Source: Hymenobacter psychrophilus (GTDB lineage: Bacteria > Bacteroidota > Bacteroidia > Cytophagales > Hymenobacteraceae). From it: a stretch of DNA of 64,000 nt. Both the position numbers and the translations under genes were made by a program. The stretch is from assembly GCF_900107135.1 (NCBI RefSeq), contig NZ_FNOV01000001.1:372001-436000 (forward strand), in the 5' to 3' direction. Within the stretch, counting starts at the first letter, position 1, and every line of letters begins with the position of its first letter. Shown here piece by piece: positions 33,319 through 41,512 of the stretch. A model generated the notes under the pieces. That model was not told the DNA's origin and did no database searches. It worked only from the letters and a program-made list of their open reading frames with translations.

Positions 33319-34296
33319 ATGTCAGTATTAGTAGTAGTTGAATGTGACGGCGGCGAGGTAAAGAAGTCCTCGCTGGAAGTAGCTTCCTACGCCAGCCAGG
33401 TGGCCCAGATGCTGGGTAGCACCGCGACGGCCGTGGCCGTGGGCGAGGCGACCGAAGCCAACCTCGCCAAGCTTGGCGAGCAGGGTATCAGCAAGGTATT
33501 GTACGATTCCGAGCCCCGTCTGAAGGATTTCGTGAACGGCGCCTACACCAAGCTTATCGCCGTCGCTGCTTCGAAAGAGGAAGCCAAGGTGATTGTGCTG
33601 GCTAACTCCAATATCGGCGCCGCCGTGGGCTCGCGCCTGTCCATCCGTCTCGAAGCCAGCCTCGCTACCAACGTGGTGGAGCTGCCCAAGACTGATGGTG
33701 GCAAGTTTGTGGTAAAGCGCGGTGCCTTTTCGGGCAAAGCCTTCGCCGACGTAGAGCTGGCCAGCGACCGGAAAATTATTGCGGTTAAGAAGAACTCGAT
33801 TGAGGCCCTGCACGAAGCCGGCAAAACGGCTCCGGTAGAGTCGTTCTCGGCCCAGCTGACCGACGCTGATTTCGCCGACGCGCCCAAAGAAGTTATCATG
33901 CAGGACCAGGCCGGCGGCGTATTGCTGCCCGAGGCTGATCTGGTGGTATCGGGTGGCCGGGGCATGAAAGGCCCCGAGAACTGGAACCTCATCGAGGACC
34001 TGGCGAAGGCGCTCGGCGCTGCCACGGCCTGTTCCAAGCCCGTTTCGGACGTTGACTGGCGCCCTCACCACGAGCACGTGGGCCAGACCGGCATCACGGT
34101 GTCGCCGAACCTGTACATTGCCTGCGGTATTTCGGGTGCCATCCAGCATTTGGCCGGCGTTAACTCCAGCAAAGTTATCGTAGTCATCAATAAAGACCCC
34201 GAAGCCCCGTTCTTTAAAGCCGCCGATTACGGCATTGTGGGCGACGTTTTCGACGTACTGCCCAAGCTTACCGCGGCTGTTAAGGAATTAAACTAG
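33319..34296 (+). CDS. etfA: Electron transfer flavoprotein alpha subunit
   Basis: EtfA carries the FAD of the electron transfer flavoprotein. It has 325 residues. The C-terminal FAD domain includes VVSGGRGMKGPENW, then the strand with SKPVSDVDWRPHHEHVGQTG and ACGISGAIQHLAGVNSSKVIVVINKDPEAPFF, all hallmarks of the family. It is co-transcribed with etfB. The unlinked dehydrogenases and ETF-quinone oxidoreductase are not in this window. An inverted repeat at 34303-34369 follows. Confidence 0.96.
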   Translation: MSVLVVVECDGGEVKKSSLEVASYASQVAQMLGSTATAVAVGEATEANLAKLGEQGISKVLYDSEPRLKDFVNGAYTKLIAVAASKEEAKVIVLANSNIGAAVGSRLSIRLEASLATNVVELPKTDGGKFVVKRGAFSGKAFADVELASDRKIIAVKKNSIEALHEAGKTAPVESFSAQLTDADFADAPKEVIMQDQAGGVLLPEADLVVSGGRGMKGPENWNLIEDLAKALGAATACSKPVSDVDWRPHHEHVGQTGITVSPNLYIACGISGAIQHLAGVNSSKVIVVINKDPEAPFFKAADYGIVGDVFDVLPKLTAAVKELN

Positions 34297-34302
34297 TGTG
34301 CC

Positions 34303-34369
34303 GAATGTGCTGATGCGCGGAACGCGGGGAATGATTTTACTTTCTCCCATGCCGCCCATCAGCACATTT
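34303..34369. repeat. Inverted repeat after etfA
   Basis: GAATGTGCTGATG (34303-34315) pairs with CATCAGCACATTT (34357-34369) over about 12 bases. The word TTAGCACATTT recurs at 34385-34393. It separates etfA from the nuclease/UVR gene and may modulate read-through. Confidence 0.7.
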
Positions 34370-34409
34370 CCACATTGGGTCTGTTAGCACATTTACCAAG
34401 ATTCTGCCA

Positions 34410-35039
34410 GTGAAAAAAATACCGCTCGAAATTCTGGGCCTCTCGTCCAGCCAGTCGCAGTCGGGCTCGTTCGCGCTTATTCTGGGCGAGAAGACCGGCA
34501 ACCGCCGCCTGCCCATTATCATCGGCATGTTCGAGGCGCAGAGTATTGCCATTCAGATTGAGAAAATCAGCCCCAACCGGCCACTGACGCACGATTTGTT
34601 CCGCTCGTTTGCTGAACAGGTGCATGTGGCCGTATTGGAAGTGGTGATTTCCGACCTGAAGGAAGGCGTGTTCTACTCCAAAATTGTGTGCTCCGATGGG
34701 GCCAGCACCTTCGAGCTGGATTCGCGGCCTTCCGATGCCATTGCCATTGGCCTGCGCTTCGGAGTGCCCATTTTCACGGTAGAAAGCGTGCTCAGTGAAG
34801 CCGGCATCATCCTCTCCGACCTCGACGAAAATGAGGCTGAAGATTCGGACGATGAAGACGACGACGATACTGATACCGATACTGATACCGACGAGCCCCG
34901 GGCTACGCCACCGCCCCGCGAGCCCAGCGGGCAGGTGTCGCTCGATGAGCTGACCAAGATGCTGGCTCAGGCCCTGGAGCGTGAGGACTACGAGAAGGCT
35001 GCCAAAATCCGCGACGAGTTGAACAAGCGCAACGATTAG
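34410..35039 (+). CDS. Bifunctional nuclease (BFN) domain protein with UVR motif
   Basis: A 209-residue protein starting at GTG 34410. Residues about 1-135 are a BFN/DUF151 domain, reported in plants and bacteria to have RNase and DNase activity (ILGLSSSQSQSGSFALIL, RRLPIIIGMFEAQSIA, SRPSDAIAIGLRFG). A strongly acidic Asp/Thr linker follows (about 140-165, with TDTDTDTDE encoded by a short tandem DNA repeat). The C-terminus is a UvrB/UvrC-type motif (LAQALEREDYEKAAKIRDEL). This arrangement is common in the phylum. The cellular target is unknown. Confidence 0.9.
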   Translation: MKKIPLEILGLSSSQSQSGSFALILGEKTGNRRLPIIIGMFEAQSIAIQIEKISPNRPLTHDLFRSFAEQVHVAVLEVVISDLKEGVFYSKIVCSDGASTFELDSRPSDAIAIGLRFGVPIFTVESVLSEAGIILSDLDENEAEDSDDEDDDDTDTDTDTDEPRATPPPREPSGQVSLDELTKMLAQALEREDYEKAAKIRDELNKRND

Positions 35040-35103
35040 CTTTTTTTGAGCTGGTGGCTACCACTCGCTGGTCCTCAGGTTCGATCAGCTGCAATAAATG
35101 CCA

Positions 35104-35145
35104 GAACCCCGCCCGGACTCCGTGTCTGGGTGGGGTTTTGCTTTG
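35104..35145 (+). terminator. Terminator after BFN gene
   Basis: AACCCCGCCC (35105-35114) pairs with GGGTGGGGTT (35128-35137) with one wobble, followed by TTTTGCTTTG. It lies about 65 bases after the BFN stop. Confidence 0.72.
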
Positions 35146-35190
35146 CTGCCTACCTTCCCCATCCTAACTGTCCTTTCTTCTCCGGCTCTC

Positions 35191-35736
35191 ATGCAAGATT
35201 CCGCCCCCAACTCCCCCGATTTGCGCTACCCCATTGGCCACCCTGTACTGCCCGACGCCTCACTTGAGCAGGGTGCCCGCACGGCCTATATAGCCCATCT
35301 GGCCACGCTGCCCGACCTAGTGCGGGCTACCGTGGCCGGCCGCACGCCTGCCCAGCTCGACCAGCCTTACCGCCCCGGCGGCTGGACAATGCGCCAGTTG
35401 CTGCACCATCTGCCCGACTCGCACCTGAACGCCTACACCCGCTTCAAACTGGCTCTCACCGAAGACAACCCCACCATCAAATCCTATGATGAGGCTGCCT
35501 GGGCCGAGCTACCCGATAGCACGGCCACCCCCCCGGCCGTGTCGCTGGCTCTGCTTGAGGCACTGCACATCCGCTGGGTACGGCTGCTGCGCAACCTCAC
35601 CGACGAGCAGTGGCAGCGCACGTACTACCATCCCGATTCCGACCGCACCTTCACCCTCGATCAGGCACTGGTGCTCTATTCGTGGCACGGCCGGCATCAT
35701 TTGGCGCACTTGCGGGGTAATGAGCCGCTGACTTAG
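35191..35736 (+). CDS. YfiT/DinB-like metal-dependent hydrolase
   Basis: A 181-residue four-helix bundle protein of the DinB/YfiT superfamily. From the ATG at 35191 it reads MQDSAPNSPDLRYPIGH and contains the three predicted metal ligands His in LLHHLPDSH, and the HGRHHLAHL pair near the C-terminus. The family includes bacillithiol transferases and hydrolases; the actual thiol substrate here is unknown. An upstream open-frame extension to 35098 overlaps a terminator and is rejected. Two flanking terminators make it a single-gene unit. Confidence 0.87.
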   Translation: MQDSAPNSPDLRYPIGHPVLPDASLEQGARTAYIAHLATLPDLVRATVAGRTPAQLDQPYRPGGWTMRQLLHHLPDSHLNAYTRFKLALTEDNPTIKSYDEAAWAELPDSTATPPAVSLALLEALHIRWVRLLRNLTDEQWQRTYYHPDSDRTFTLDQALVLYSWHGRHHLAHLRGNEPLT

Positions 35737-35797
35737 TAAACTGCTGTTGCCAGGCGGAGCTGGAGTAATCGGTATGTGCAACCCGTGAAGCCTCTAT

Positions 35798-35841
35798 AAA
35801 CACAAATCCCCTGACGTGTGAACGGCAGGGGATTTGTGTTT
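35798..35841. terminator. Bidirectional terminator between YfiT-like gene and mlaF
   Basis: AAACACAAATCCCCTG (35798-35813) pairs perfectly with CAGGGGATTTGTGTTT (35826-35841), 16 bp with a 12-base loop, between converging genes. A run of ten G follows at 35845-35854. Confidence 0.9.
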
Positions 35842-35896
35842 ATCGGGGGGGGGGCCTCGCTACATTGTGCTCCCGCTAGCGGCCTGACGTATGTTT

Positions 35897-36682
35897 CTAC
35901 AGGCTCGCAACGCCGCTGTGGGTTTCATCGTCGATGCGCTTGGCGGCGCGCACCAAGCTGCTGCTGAAGATGAATTCCTTCAGCTCGGGGACCTGCGCAT
36001 TGAGGATTTCGTCCTTGGTACCATCCCAGAGCTTGAGGCCCTTGTATAGGAAGATGATATGGTCACCGATTTCAATCACCGAGTTCATATCGTGGGTGAT
36101 GATGACGGTGGTGATGTTGTATTCGTAGGTGATTTCCTGGATGAGCTCGTCAATTTTGAGGCTCGTAAGCGGGTCGAGGCCGGAGTTGGGCTCGTCGCAG
36201 AACAGGTAGGTGCAGTTGGGGGCAATGGCGCGGGCAATGCCGACACGCTTCTTCATACCGCCCGAAATTTCGGAGGGCATCTTGTCGCCCGCGTTTTCGA
36301 GGCCCACGCGCTTGAGACAGAACTCCACCCGGTCGCGGCGCTCTTCGCGGCTCATCTCGGGCGTCAGCATTTCGAGCGGAAATTCCACGTTCTTGGCCAC
36401 CGTCATCGAGTCGAACAGCGCCGAGCCCTGGAATAGCATTCCGATTTTGCGCCGGATTTCCTGCCGAACCTGCACCTTGTTGTTGGAGAAAACGGTGCCG
36501 TCGAAGGTGATGCTGCCCAAATCGGGCTGCATCAGGCCCACCACGCACTGCAGCAGCACCGATTTGCCGGTGCCCGAGCCACCAAGCAGCAAGTTGCACT
36601 TACCCGTTTCGAACGTGCAGCTGATGCCTTTCAGCACCGGATTGCCGTCGAAGCTCTTCTCAATGTTGTGAATCTCAATCAT
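35897..36682 (-). CDS. mlaF: MlaF-type ABC transporter ATPase
   Basis: A 261-residue ATPase of the Mla/Mce lipid-transport class, which moves phospholipids between the membranes. From the ATG at 36682 (MIEIHNIEKSF) it has Walker A GGSGTGKSVLLQ, signature SGGMKKRVGIARAIA, Walker B YLFCDEPNSGLDPLT and the H-loop in VIITHDM. The spacing LDPLTS and the GMKKRV signature are typical of MlaF. The permease gene lies 120 bases upstream on the same strand. No MCE-domain (MlaD) gene follows; it may be elsewhere. Confidence 0.92.
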   Translation of the reverse strand: MIEIHNIEKSFDGNPVLKGISCTFETGKCNLLLGGSGTGKSVLLQCVVGLMQPDLGSITFDGTVFSNNKVQVRQEIRRKIGMLFQGSALFDSMTVAKNVEFPLEMLTPEMSREERRDRVEFCLKRVGLENAGDKMPSEISGGMKKRVGIARAIAPNCTYLFCDEPNSGLDPLTSLKIDELIQEITYEYNITTVIITHDMNSVIEIGDHIIFLYKGLKLWDGTKDEILNAQVPELKEFIFSSSLVRAAKRIDDETHSGVASL

Positions 36683-36802
36683 ACTAATTAGGGTCTGGGG
36701 CAGGAGGGGGTGGGGCTTGTGGTACCAGACGTCTGGAAAGGGTTTAAACAGCACTAGGCCGAACCTCGACCAAATCCCCGGCAGCCCGCCTCCGCATCCC
36801 TC

Positions 36803-37534
36803 TTACAGCAATATGGCCGCCAGCGCGAAGTCGGCGATGAGGATGGCAATGATGGAATTGTTTACGGCCGTGGTGCTGGCCGTTCCTACTTCGAGGGCGC
36901 CGCCATCGGTGTAGTAACCTTTGAAGGCCGAAATAGCCGATACTAGAAAGGCAAATACCACCGACTTTACGAGCGCGAAGAAGATGTTGTAAGGAATAAA
37001 ATCGGTCCGGATACCTTCGATGTATTCCTGAGCTGAGATGGAACCGGTGAGTGAGCCCGCCAAATAACCGCCGATGATAGACAGGGCCATGGCCAGAACC
37101 ACGAGTAGCGGAAACATAAGGATTGCGCCCAGAATGCGCGGCAATACCAGGTAAGAGGCCGAGTTGATGCCCATCACTTCCAGAGCCGATACCTGCTCGG
37201 TGATGCGCATAGTGCCCAGGCTACCCGCAATGCTGGAACCTACCTTACCGGCCAGCACGATGCTGGTGATAGTAGGCGCCAGCTCCAGAATCGTCATCTC
37301 GCGCACCATGTAGCCAATGGTACTTTTGGGGATGAGCGGGTTGGTAAGGTTGTACGCAATCTGCACGCAGGTTACGGCCCCGATGAAGGCCGATACGATG
37401 GCGACAATAAAGATGGAGTTTACCCCAATCGTAACACACTCGTCGATGGTGCGCCGCCACAGCACGGTAAACCGTTCTTTGCGCACGAGCATGCTCTGCA
37501 TGAAAAGCAGAAACTGACCAAATGATTTGACCAT
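36803..37534 (-). CDS. mlaE: MlaE-type ABC transporter permease
   Basis: A 243-residue permease of the MlaE family with about five transmembrane helices. The motifs ELAPTITSIVLAGKVGSSIAGSLGTMRITEQVSALEVMGIN and LPRILG are characteristic. It pairs with the downstream MlaF ATPase in a lipid-transport complex at the inner membrane. The start at 37534 (MVKSFGQFLLF) is upstream of an amphipathic segment typical of the family. The 102-base gap to the divergent SDR gene at 37637 should contain both promoters. Confidence 0.93.
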   Translation of the reverse strand: MVKSFGQFLLFMQSMLVRKERFTVLWRRTIDECVTIGVNSIFIVAIVSAFIGAVTCVQIAYNLTNPLIPKSTIGYMVREMTILELAPTITSIVLAGKVGSSIAGSLGTMRITEQVSALEVMGINSASYLVLPRILGAILMFPLLVVLAMALSIIGGYLAGSLTGSISAQEYIEGIRTDFIPYNIFFALVKSVVFAFLVSAISAFKGYYTDGGALEVGTASTTAVNNSIIAILIADFALAAILL

Positions 37535-37636
37535 AAAACTGAAAAACAGAAAGGAAAAGCGGATACTTGCGTCGGGAAACCGGGGTTGAAAACTCGGCCG
37601 TCGGCCCGTGCTGGTTTCCCTACGTAAAAAACGGTT

Positions 37637-38362
37637 ATGTCAAACAAAGGAATGCAAAAAAATATCGTCGTAACGGGCGGCACCAAAGGAATTGGGCGGG
37701 CGCTGGTGTTTCGATTTCTGCGGGCCGGCTATCCGGTGGTCACCTGCGCCCGGTCGGCCCCCGACCTGGCCGAGCTGCAAGCTGCCGCCACCGCCCTGGT
37801 GCCCGGGGCCGTGCTGCACACCCAGGCCGCCGATTTAAGCCAGCAGGAACAGGCGCGGAGCTTCACTGATTTCGTGCGGGAGTTGGGGCCGGTAGCGGTG
37901 CTCATCAACAATACGGGCGCTTTCATCCCCGGAAGGTTGCAGGACGAGCCCGCCGACGGCTCGCAGCTGCGCCAGATGCTGGCCGTTAATCTGCTGAGTG
38001 CCTACGACGTGACGCTGGCGCTGCTGCCGGGGCTGCTGGCCCAGCAGGGAGGTCATATCTTCAACATCTGCTCCACGGCCAGCACCACGGCCTATCCAAA
38101 CGGCGGCTCCTATGGCATTGCCAAGCACGCGCTGTTGGGGTTCAGCAAAAACCTGCGCGAAGAATTGAAGCAAAGCGGCGTGCGGGTAACCGCCGTGCTG
38201 CCCGGACCCACCCTCACGGCCAGCTGGGAAGGCGTAGACCTGCCCGCCGAGCGGTTTATTAAGGCCGAAGACGTGGCCGATGCTATTTTCGGAGTCTTCA
38301 GTCTCTCGGCTCAGGCTGTGGTAGAAGAACTACTGATTCGGCCCCAACTGGGAGACTTGTAG
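37637..38362 (+). CDS. SDR-family oxidoreductase
   Basis: A 241-residue classical short-chain dehydrogenase with the nucleotide motif VVTGGTKGIGRAL, the NNTG stabilising motif and catalytic Ser, Tyr, Lys in STASTTAYPNGGSYGIAKHAL. The preference for NADP(H) is suggested by basic residues after the first helix (CARSAP). The substrate is unknown. The ATG could be 37637 (MSNKGM) or 37652. It is divergent from mlaE and converges on the small membrane protein gene at 38404. Confidence 0.88.
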   Translation: MSNKGMQKNIVVTGGTKGIGRALVFRFLRAGYPVVTCARSAPDLAELQAAATALVPGAVLHTQAADLSQQEQARSFTDFVRELGPVAVLINNTGAFIPGRLQDEPADGSQLRQMLAVNLLSAYDVTLALLPGLLAQQGGHIFNICSTASTTAYPNGGSYGIAKHALLGFSKNLREELKQSGVRVTAVLPGPTLTASWEGVDLPAERFIKAEDVADAIFGVFSLSAQAVVEELLIRPQLGDL

Positions 38363-38403
38363 GCTTCGAATTGCGCCGGCCGATTACTCAGGCACGTATT
38401 CGG

Positions 38404-38835
38404 TTACCGGGCAGCCGGCCGGCGTAGGTAGCGCACATACCCAAAGTCGAGCAGCACGGCCCAAAGGCTCATCAGCTGCCAGCTACTCAGCCACGGTAGC
38501 AGGGGCCGCCAGCCCAGCCCCAGTGCTGCTGCCCACAGGCCCAGGCTGAGAGCGTAACTCAGCTTGAGAACAGCAAGGCGGGTTTTGGGGGTTTTGCGGG
38601 CGAACCACGTGCCATAGAGTCCGGCCAGGGCCACGCCGCTGCCCACGAGTAGCTCCGTGCTGCCCTCCCAGTGCTGCACTTTAAACAGCAGGCCCACAAG
38701 CAGGCTCACTACCGCGCCGGCCACGGGGGCGGCAAACCGGCTGCGCCGCAGTTGCCCGTTCCAGATAACCCACAACAGCAGGCCGTAGGCGGCACCCGTT
38801 AATAGAAGCTGCCAGGAAGGATAGGAGGTGAGCAT
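38404..38835 (-). CDS. Small four-helix membrane protein with GldL-like motif
   Basis: A 143-residue hydrophobic protein with about four transmembrane helices. The segment LLFKVQHWEGSTELL resembles the conserved FKxxHWxGA motif of GldL, the motor-related membrane protein of the type IX secretion system, but the long cytosolic tail of GldL is absent. Similar short proteins are widespread in this phylum with unknown role. It lies 16 bases after the head-GIN lipoprotein gene, so they may share a transcript. The end of the protein is Arg-rich and cytosolic. Confidence 0.7.
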   Translation of the reverse strand: MLTSYPSWQLLLTGAAYGLLLWVIWNGQLRRSRFAAPVAGAVVSLLVGLLFKVQHWEGSTELLVGSGVALAGLYGTWFARKTPKTRLAVLKLSYALSLGLWAAALGLGWRPLLPWLSSWQLMSLWAVLLDFGYVRYLRRPAAR

Positions 38836-38851
38836 AGCGTATTGCCAACCG

Positions 38852-39610
38852 TTATTCGGGCCTTACCTGGCCGCGACCAGTAACGGGCAACACCAGCTTT
38901 TCGGGCGCGGGTGGGGCGTAGAATATGGTGCCGGTGCCGGCGTGAGTGCCTACCAGCAGCCGCGAAGCCCGGAACCGGGCGTCACCGTCGCTGCCGGAAT
39001 TGGTTTGCAGGTATACGTCGCGGAGTGGGAAATCCTGAGCGTAGAGGCTGCCACTGCCACCCAGCGTGTGGTGCAGCTCGTCGGCCGAGCCGGTCAGGTA
39101 AATGTCGCCCAACTCGTATTGGTCCATGTTTACGTAGCGGCTGATGAGGTGCAGGCGCATATCGCCGGCCCCGATGAGATGGGGCGAAATAGTGTCCTGC
39201 CGGAATGCGCCTTCGGTACGGATATCGGCCTGACCGCGCAGAAACAGGTCGGTGAGGTGGGGCAGGTGCAGCGTGACTTCGCGGGGCGTGTTGTAGCGGC
39301 GTACCCAGTTGCAGCGGCTGGTGTTGCGCACCGTCAGCATGCCGTCCATCACTTCGAGGCGGATATCGTCCTGCAGATTTTTACCGGCCCGCACTTCGGC
39401 GAAAGTGGCCGTGTCCTGCACCAGAATAACGCTGATGTTATCGTAGGTAGTGAGCCGCTGGAACGGGGGTAGCGTGCGGCGCTCGGTGGTGATGTTGCCG
39501 GTGCTGGTGAAGCAGCCGGCCTCGCTGTCGGGGTGGCAGCCGGCCAGCGCGGCGGCCAGCGCCCCGAAGGCGGCGGCGCGCAAAACCCGGCCGGGGGCGT
39601 TACCTTGCAT
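38852..39610 (-). CDS. Head-GIN domain (DUF2807) lipoprotein
   Basis: A 252-residue predicted lipoprotein with lipobox LAGC at about residue 24 of MQGNAPGRVLRAAAFG. The remainder is a DUF2807/head-GIN beta-helix: FQRLTTYDNISVILVQDTA and short beta-repeats such as LIGAGDMRLHLI, LTGSADELHHTLGGSGSLYAQ and LQTNSGSDGDARFRASRL. Such domains are surface or periplasmic; function unknown. The open frame extends upstream to 39844 over the divergent SDR gene, but the ATG at 39610 gives the signal sequence. The 37-base gap to the divergent gene is very short. Confidence 0.85.
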   Translation of the reverse strand: MQGNAPGRVLRAAAFGALAAALAGCHPDSEAGCFTSTGNITTERRTLPPFQRLTTYDNISVILVQDTATFAEVRAGKNLQDDIRLEVMDGMLTVRNTSRCNWVRRYNTPREVTLHLPHLTDLFLRGQADIRTEGAFRQDTISPHLIGAGDMRLHLISRYVNMDQYELGDIYLTGSADELHHTLGGSGSLYAQDFPLRDVYLQTNSGSDGDARFRASRLLVGTHAGTGTIFYAPPAPEKLVLPVTGRGQVRPE

Positions 39611-39647
39611 CTTTAAACAGAATCCCCACATTTTAGCACTTCGCGCG

Positions 39648-40343
39648 ATGGATTTGAGCGGTAAGGTAGCCATTATCACAGGTGTCAGCAAAGGGATAGG
39701 GCTGGCCACCGTCGAAGCCCTGCTGGCCAAAGGTATGCACGTAGCCGGTTGGGGCCGCACTGCACCCACCGATTTCCAGCACCCGCGCTTCCATTTTATC
39801 GAGTGCGACGTGCGCGACGAGAAAGCAGTGCAGCAGGCTTTCAAAGCTACTCAGAAGCAGCTGGGGGAGCAGGTACACGTATTGGTAAACAACGCCGGCC
39901 TGGGTATTTCGGGGGCGGTTGATGGGTTTTCGGCCGACGACTGGCGCCTGATGTTCGATACCAACGTGCACGGCACCTTCTACTGCACCCAGGCCGTGCT
40001 GCCCGCCATGAAGCAGCAGCAGCTGGGCCATATTTTCAACATCAGCTCCATCGCCGGCACTACCGGCATCGAGAATATGGCCGGCTACTGCGCCAGCAAG
40101 TTCGCGGTGCGTGGCTTCTCGCAGTCGTTGTTCAAGGAAGTGCGCAAGGATGGCATCAAGGTCACCTGCATCTACCCCGGCTCCACCCAAACCAACTTCT
40201 TCGACGACATCCCCGGTGTGGAAGCCAACGAAGGCATGATGCAGCCAAAGGACATTGCCGATACGATGGTGTACGCGCTGGATGCGCCGTTCAACTTCCA
40301 CTTGGTAGATATTGAAATGCGGCCGCTTCAGCCCAAGAAGTAA
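39648..40343 (+). CDS. SDR-family oxidoreductase
   Basis: A 231-residue classical short-chain dehydrogenase. The ATG at 39648 gives MDLSGKVAIITGVSKGIGLATVE, the normal start; the frame continues upstream only because it overlaps the divergent gene. NNAGLG, the catalytic Ser in SSIAG and YCASK are all present, and the C-terminal region (YPGSTQTNFFDD) fits the family. Function is not predictable; it appears ahead of the gldA-gldF-gldG cluster but is separated by a hairpin repeat. Confidence 0.9.
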   Translation: MDLSGKVAIITGVSKGIGLATVEALLAKGMHVAGWGRTAPTDFQHPRFHFIECDVRDEKAVQQAFKATQKQLGEQVHVLVNNAGLGISGAVDGFSADDWRLMFDTNVHGTFYCTQAVLPAMKQQQLGHIFNISSIAGTTGIENMAGYCASKFAVRGFSQSLFKEVRKDGIKVTCIYPGSTQTNFFDDIPGVEANEGMMQPKDIADTMVYALDAPFNFHLVDIEMRPLQPKK

Positions 40344-40357
40344 GCGAACGACCCGAT

Positions 40358-40455
40358 TGTCATCCTGAGCGGAGCGAAGGACCTTATACAAGTCCGCACT
40401 ATTTGTTTGCTCTCGTTTGCTCTAGATGAGGTCCTTTGCTCCGCTCAGGATGACA
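40358..40455. repeat. Inverted repeat, TGTCAT...ATGACA family, before gldA
   Basis: TGTCATCCTGAGCGGAGCGA and its inverted partner at 40436-40455 (TTTGCTCCGCTCAGGATGACA type) pair over about 28 bases with few mismatches; the ends are 40358 and 40455. The centre contains a direct repeat TTTGCTCT. The element is related to 1067-1113 and 6020-6068. Confidence 0.85.
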
Positions 40456-40491
40456 TTTATGGGCGGCATCTGTACAACGCGTAACGCAACT

Positions 40492-41427
40492 ATGGTAGAA
40501 ATCCAGCACCTGACTAAAACCTTCGGCTCGCAGGTGGCCGTGGATGACATTAGCTTTTCGGTGGGCAAGGGGGAAATCCTGGGCTTTTTGGGGCCGAACG
40601 GGGCGGGTAAGTCCACGACCATGAAGATGGCGCTGGGCTACCTGCCTCCCTCGGCCGGTACGGTGGTCGTGGAGGGGTTCGATGTGCGCACGGCGCCGCT
40701 GGAAGTGCGCCGTCGGGTGGGCTACCTGCCCGAGCACAACCCGCTCTACCTCGACATGTACGTGCACGAGTACCTCGAATTCATTGGTTTGGTACACGGG
40801 CTGGGCGGTAGCGGCCTGCGCCAGCGGGTGCGGCAGCTGGTGGAGCGGGTAGGGCTGGGGCGCGAGCAGAACAAGCTTATCGGGGCCCTCAGTAAGGGCT
40901 ACCGGCAGCGCGTGGGGCTGGCCCAGGCGCTCATCCACGATCCGGGCGTGCTTATTCTCGACGAGCCCACTACCGGCCTCGACCCTAACCAGATCGGCGA
41001 AATCCGCCAGCTTATCCGCGAGTTGGGCCAGGACAAAACCGTCATCTTCAGCACCCACATTCTGCCCGAAGTGGCCGCTTTATGTAGCCGGGCCGTTATC
41101 ATCAGCCACGGCCGCCTCGTAACCGACTCGCCGGTGGCGGAGTTGGGTGCCCGCGGGGCCCGCGCGGCGGGCGAAACGGTCATCCGCGCCGAGTTTGAGC
41201 AGCCTATCGATGCGGCTCCGTTGCTGGCGCTGGCCGGCATTCTGGCCGTTGAGGCGGAGGCTGTGGGTGCTGCCTACCGCATCCGCGCCCGCGCCGGCTC
41301 CGACCAGCGCGGGGCCATTTCGCGCCTCGCCGCCGCCCAAGGCTGGGTGCTGCTGGGCCTGCGCCAGGAAGAGCAGAGCCTGGAGCAGGTGTTCCAGCAG
41401 CTGACAGAGGGAAAGAAGAAAGCGTAA
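40492..41427 (+). CDS. gldA: ABC transporter ATPase GldA-like
   Basis: A 311-residue ATPase, similar to GldA of the GldAFG exporter implicated in gliding motility in Flavobacterium. From the ATG at 40492 (MVEIQHLTKTFG) it shows Walker A GPNGAGKSTT, signature SKGYRQRVGLAQAL, Walker B LILDEPTTGLDP and the H-loop STH. The C-terminal extension (about 220-311) is typical of the GldA/NosF group. gldF and gldG follow. In non-gliding bacteria of the phylum the same genes occur, so motility is not implied. Confidence 0.92.
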   Translation: MVEIQHLTKTFGSQVAVDDISFSVGKGEILGFLGPNGAGKSTTMKMALGYLPPSAGTVVVEGFDVRTAPLEVRRRVGYLPEHNPLYLDMYVHEYLEFIGLVHGLGGSGLRQRVRQLVERVGLGREQNKLIGALSKGYRQRVGLAQALIHDPGVLILDEPTTGLDPNQIGEIRQLIRELGQDKTVIFSTHILPEVAALCSRAVIISHGRLVTDSPVAELGARGARAAGETVIRAEFEQPIDAAPLLALAGILAVEAEAVGAAYRIRARAGSDQRGAISRLAAAQGWVLLGLRQEEQSLEQVFQQLTEGKKKA

Positions 41428-41430
41428 AAA

Positions 41431-41469
41431 AGAACGTCATGCTGAGCCAGGTCGAAGCATCGCTACCGC
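41431..41469. repeat. Solo arm of the AACGTCATGC element family
   Basis: AGAACGTCATGC (41431-41442) and CGAAGCATCGCTACCGC (41453-41469) match the two ends of one arm of the element at 47313-47433, with an internal difference. No inverted partner is present. It overlaps the 3' untranslated part of gldA and precedes gldF. Confidence 0.7.
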
Positions 41470-41512
41470 TTCGTTGCATATATCAGCCCATCACAAAATC
41501 AGCCTATCAACC

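Noticed and set aside
35845..35854. Run of ten G as a phase-variable tract
   Set aside because: It is outside any coding sequence and just after a terminator; no gene start or promoter depends on it.
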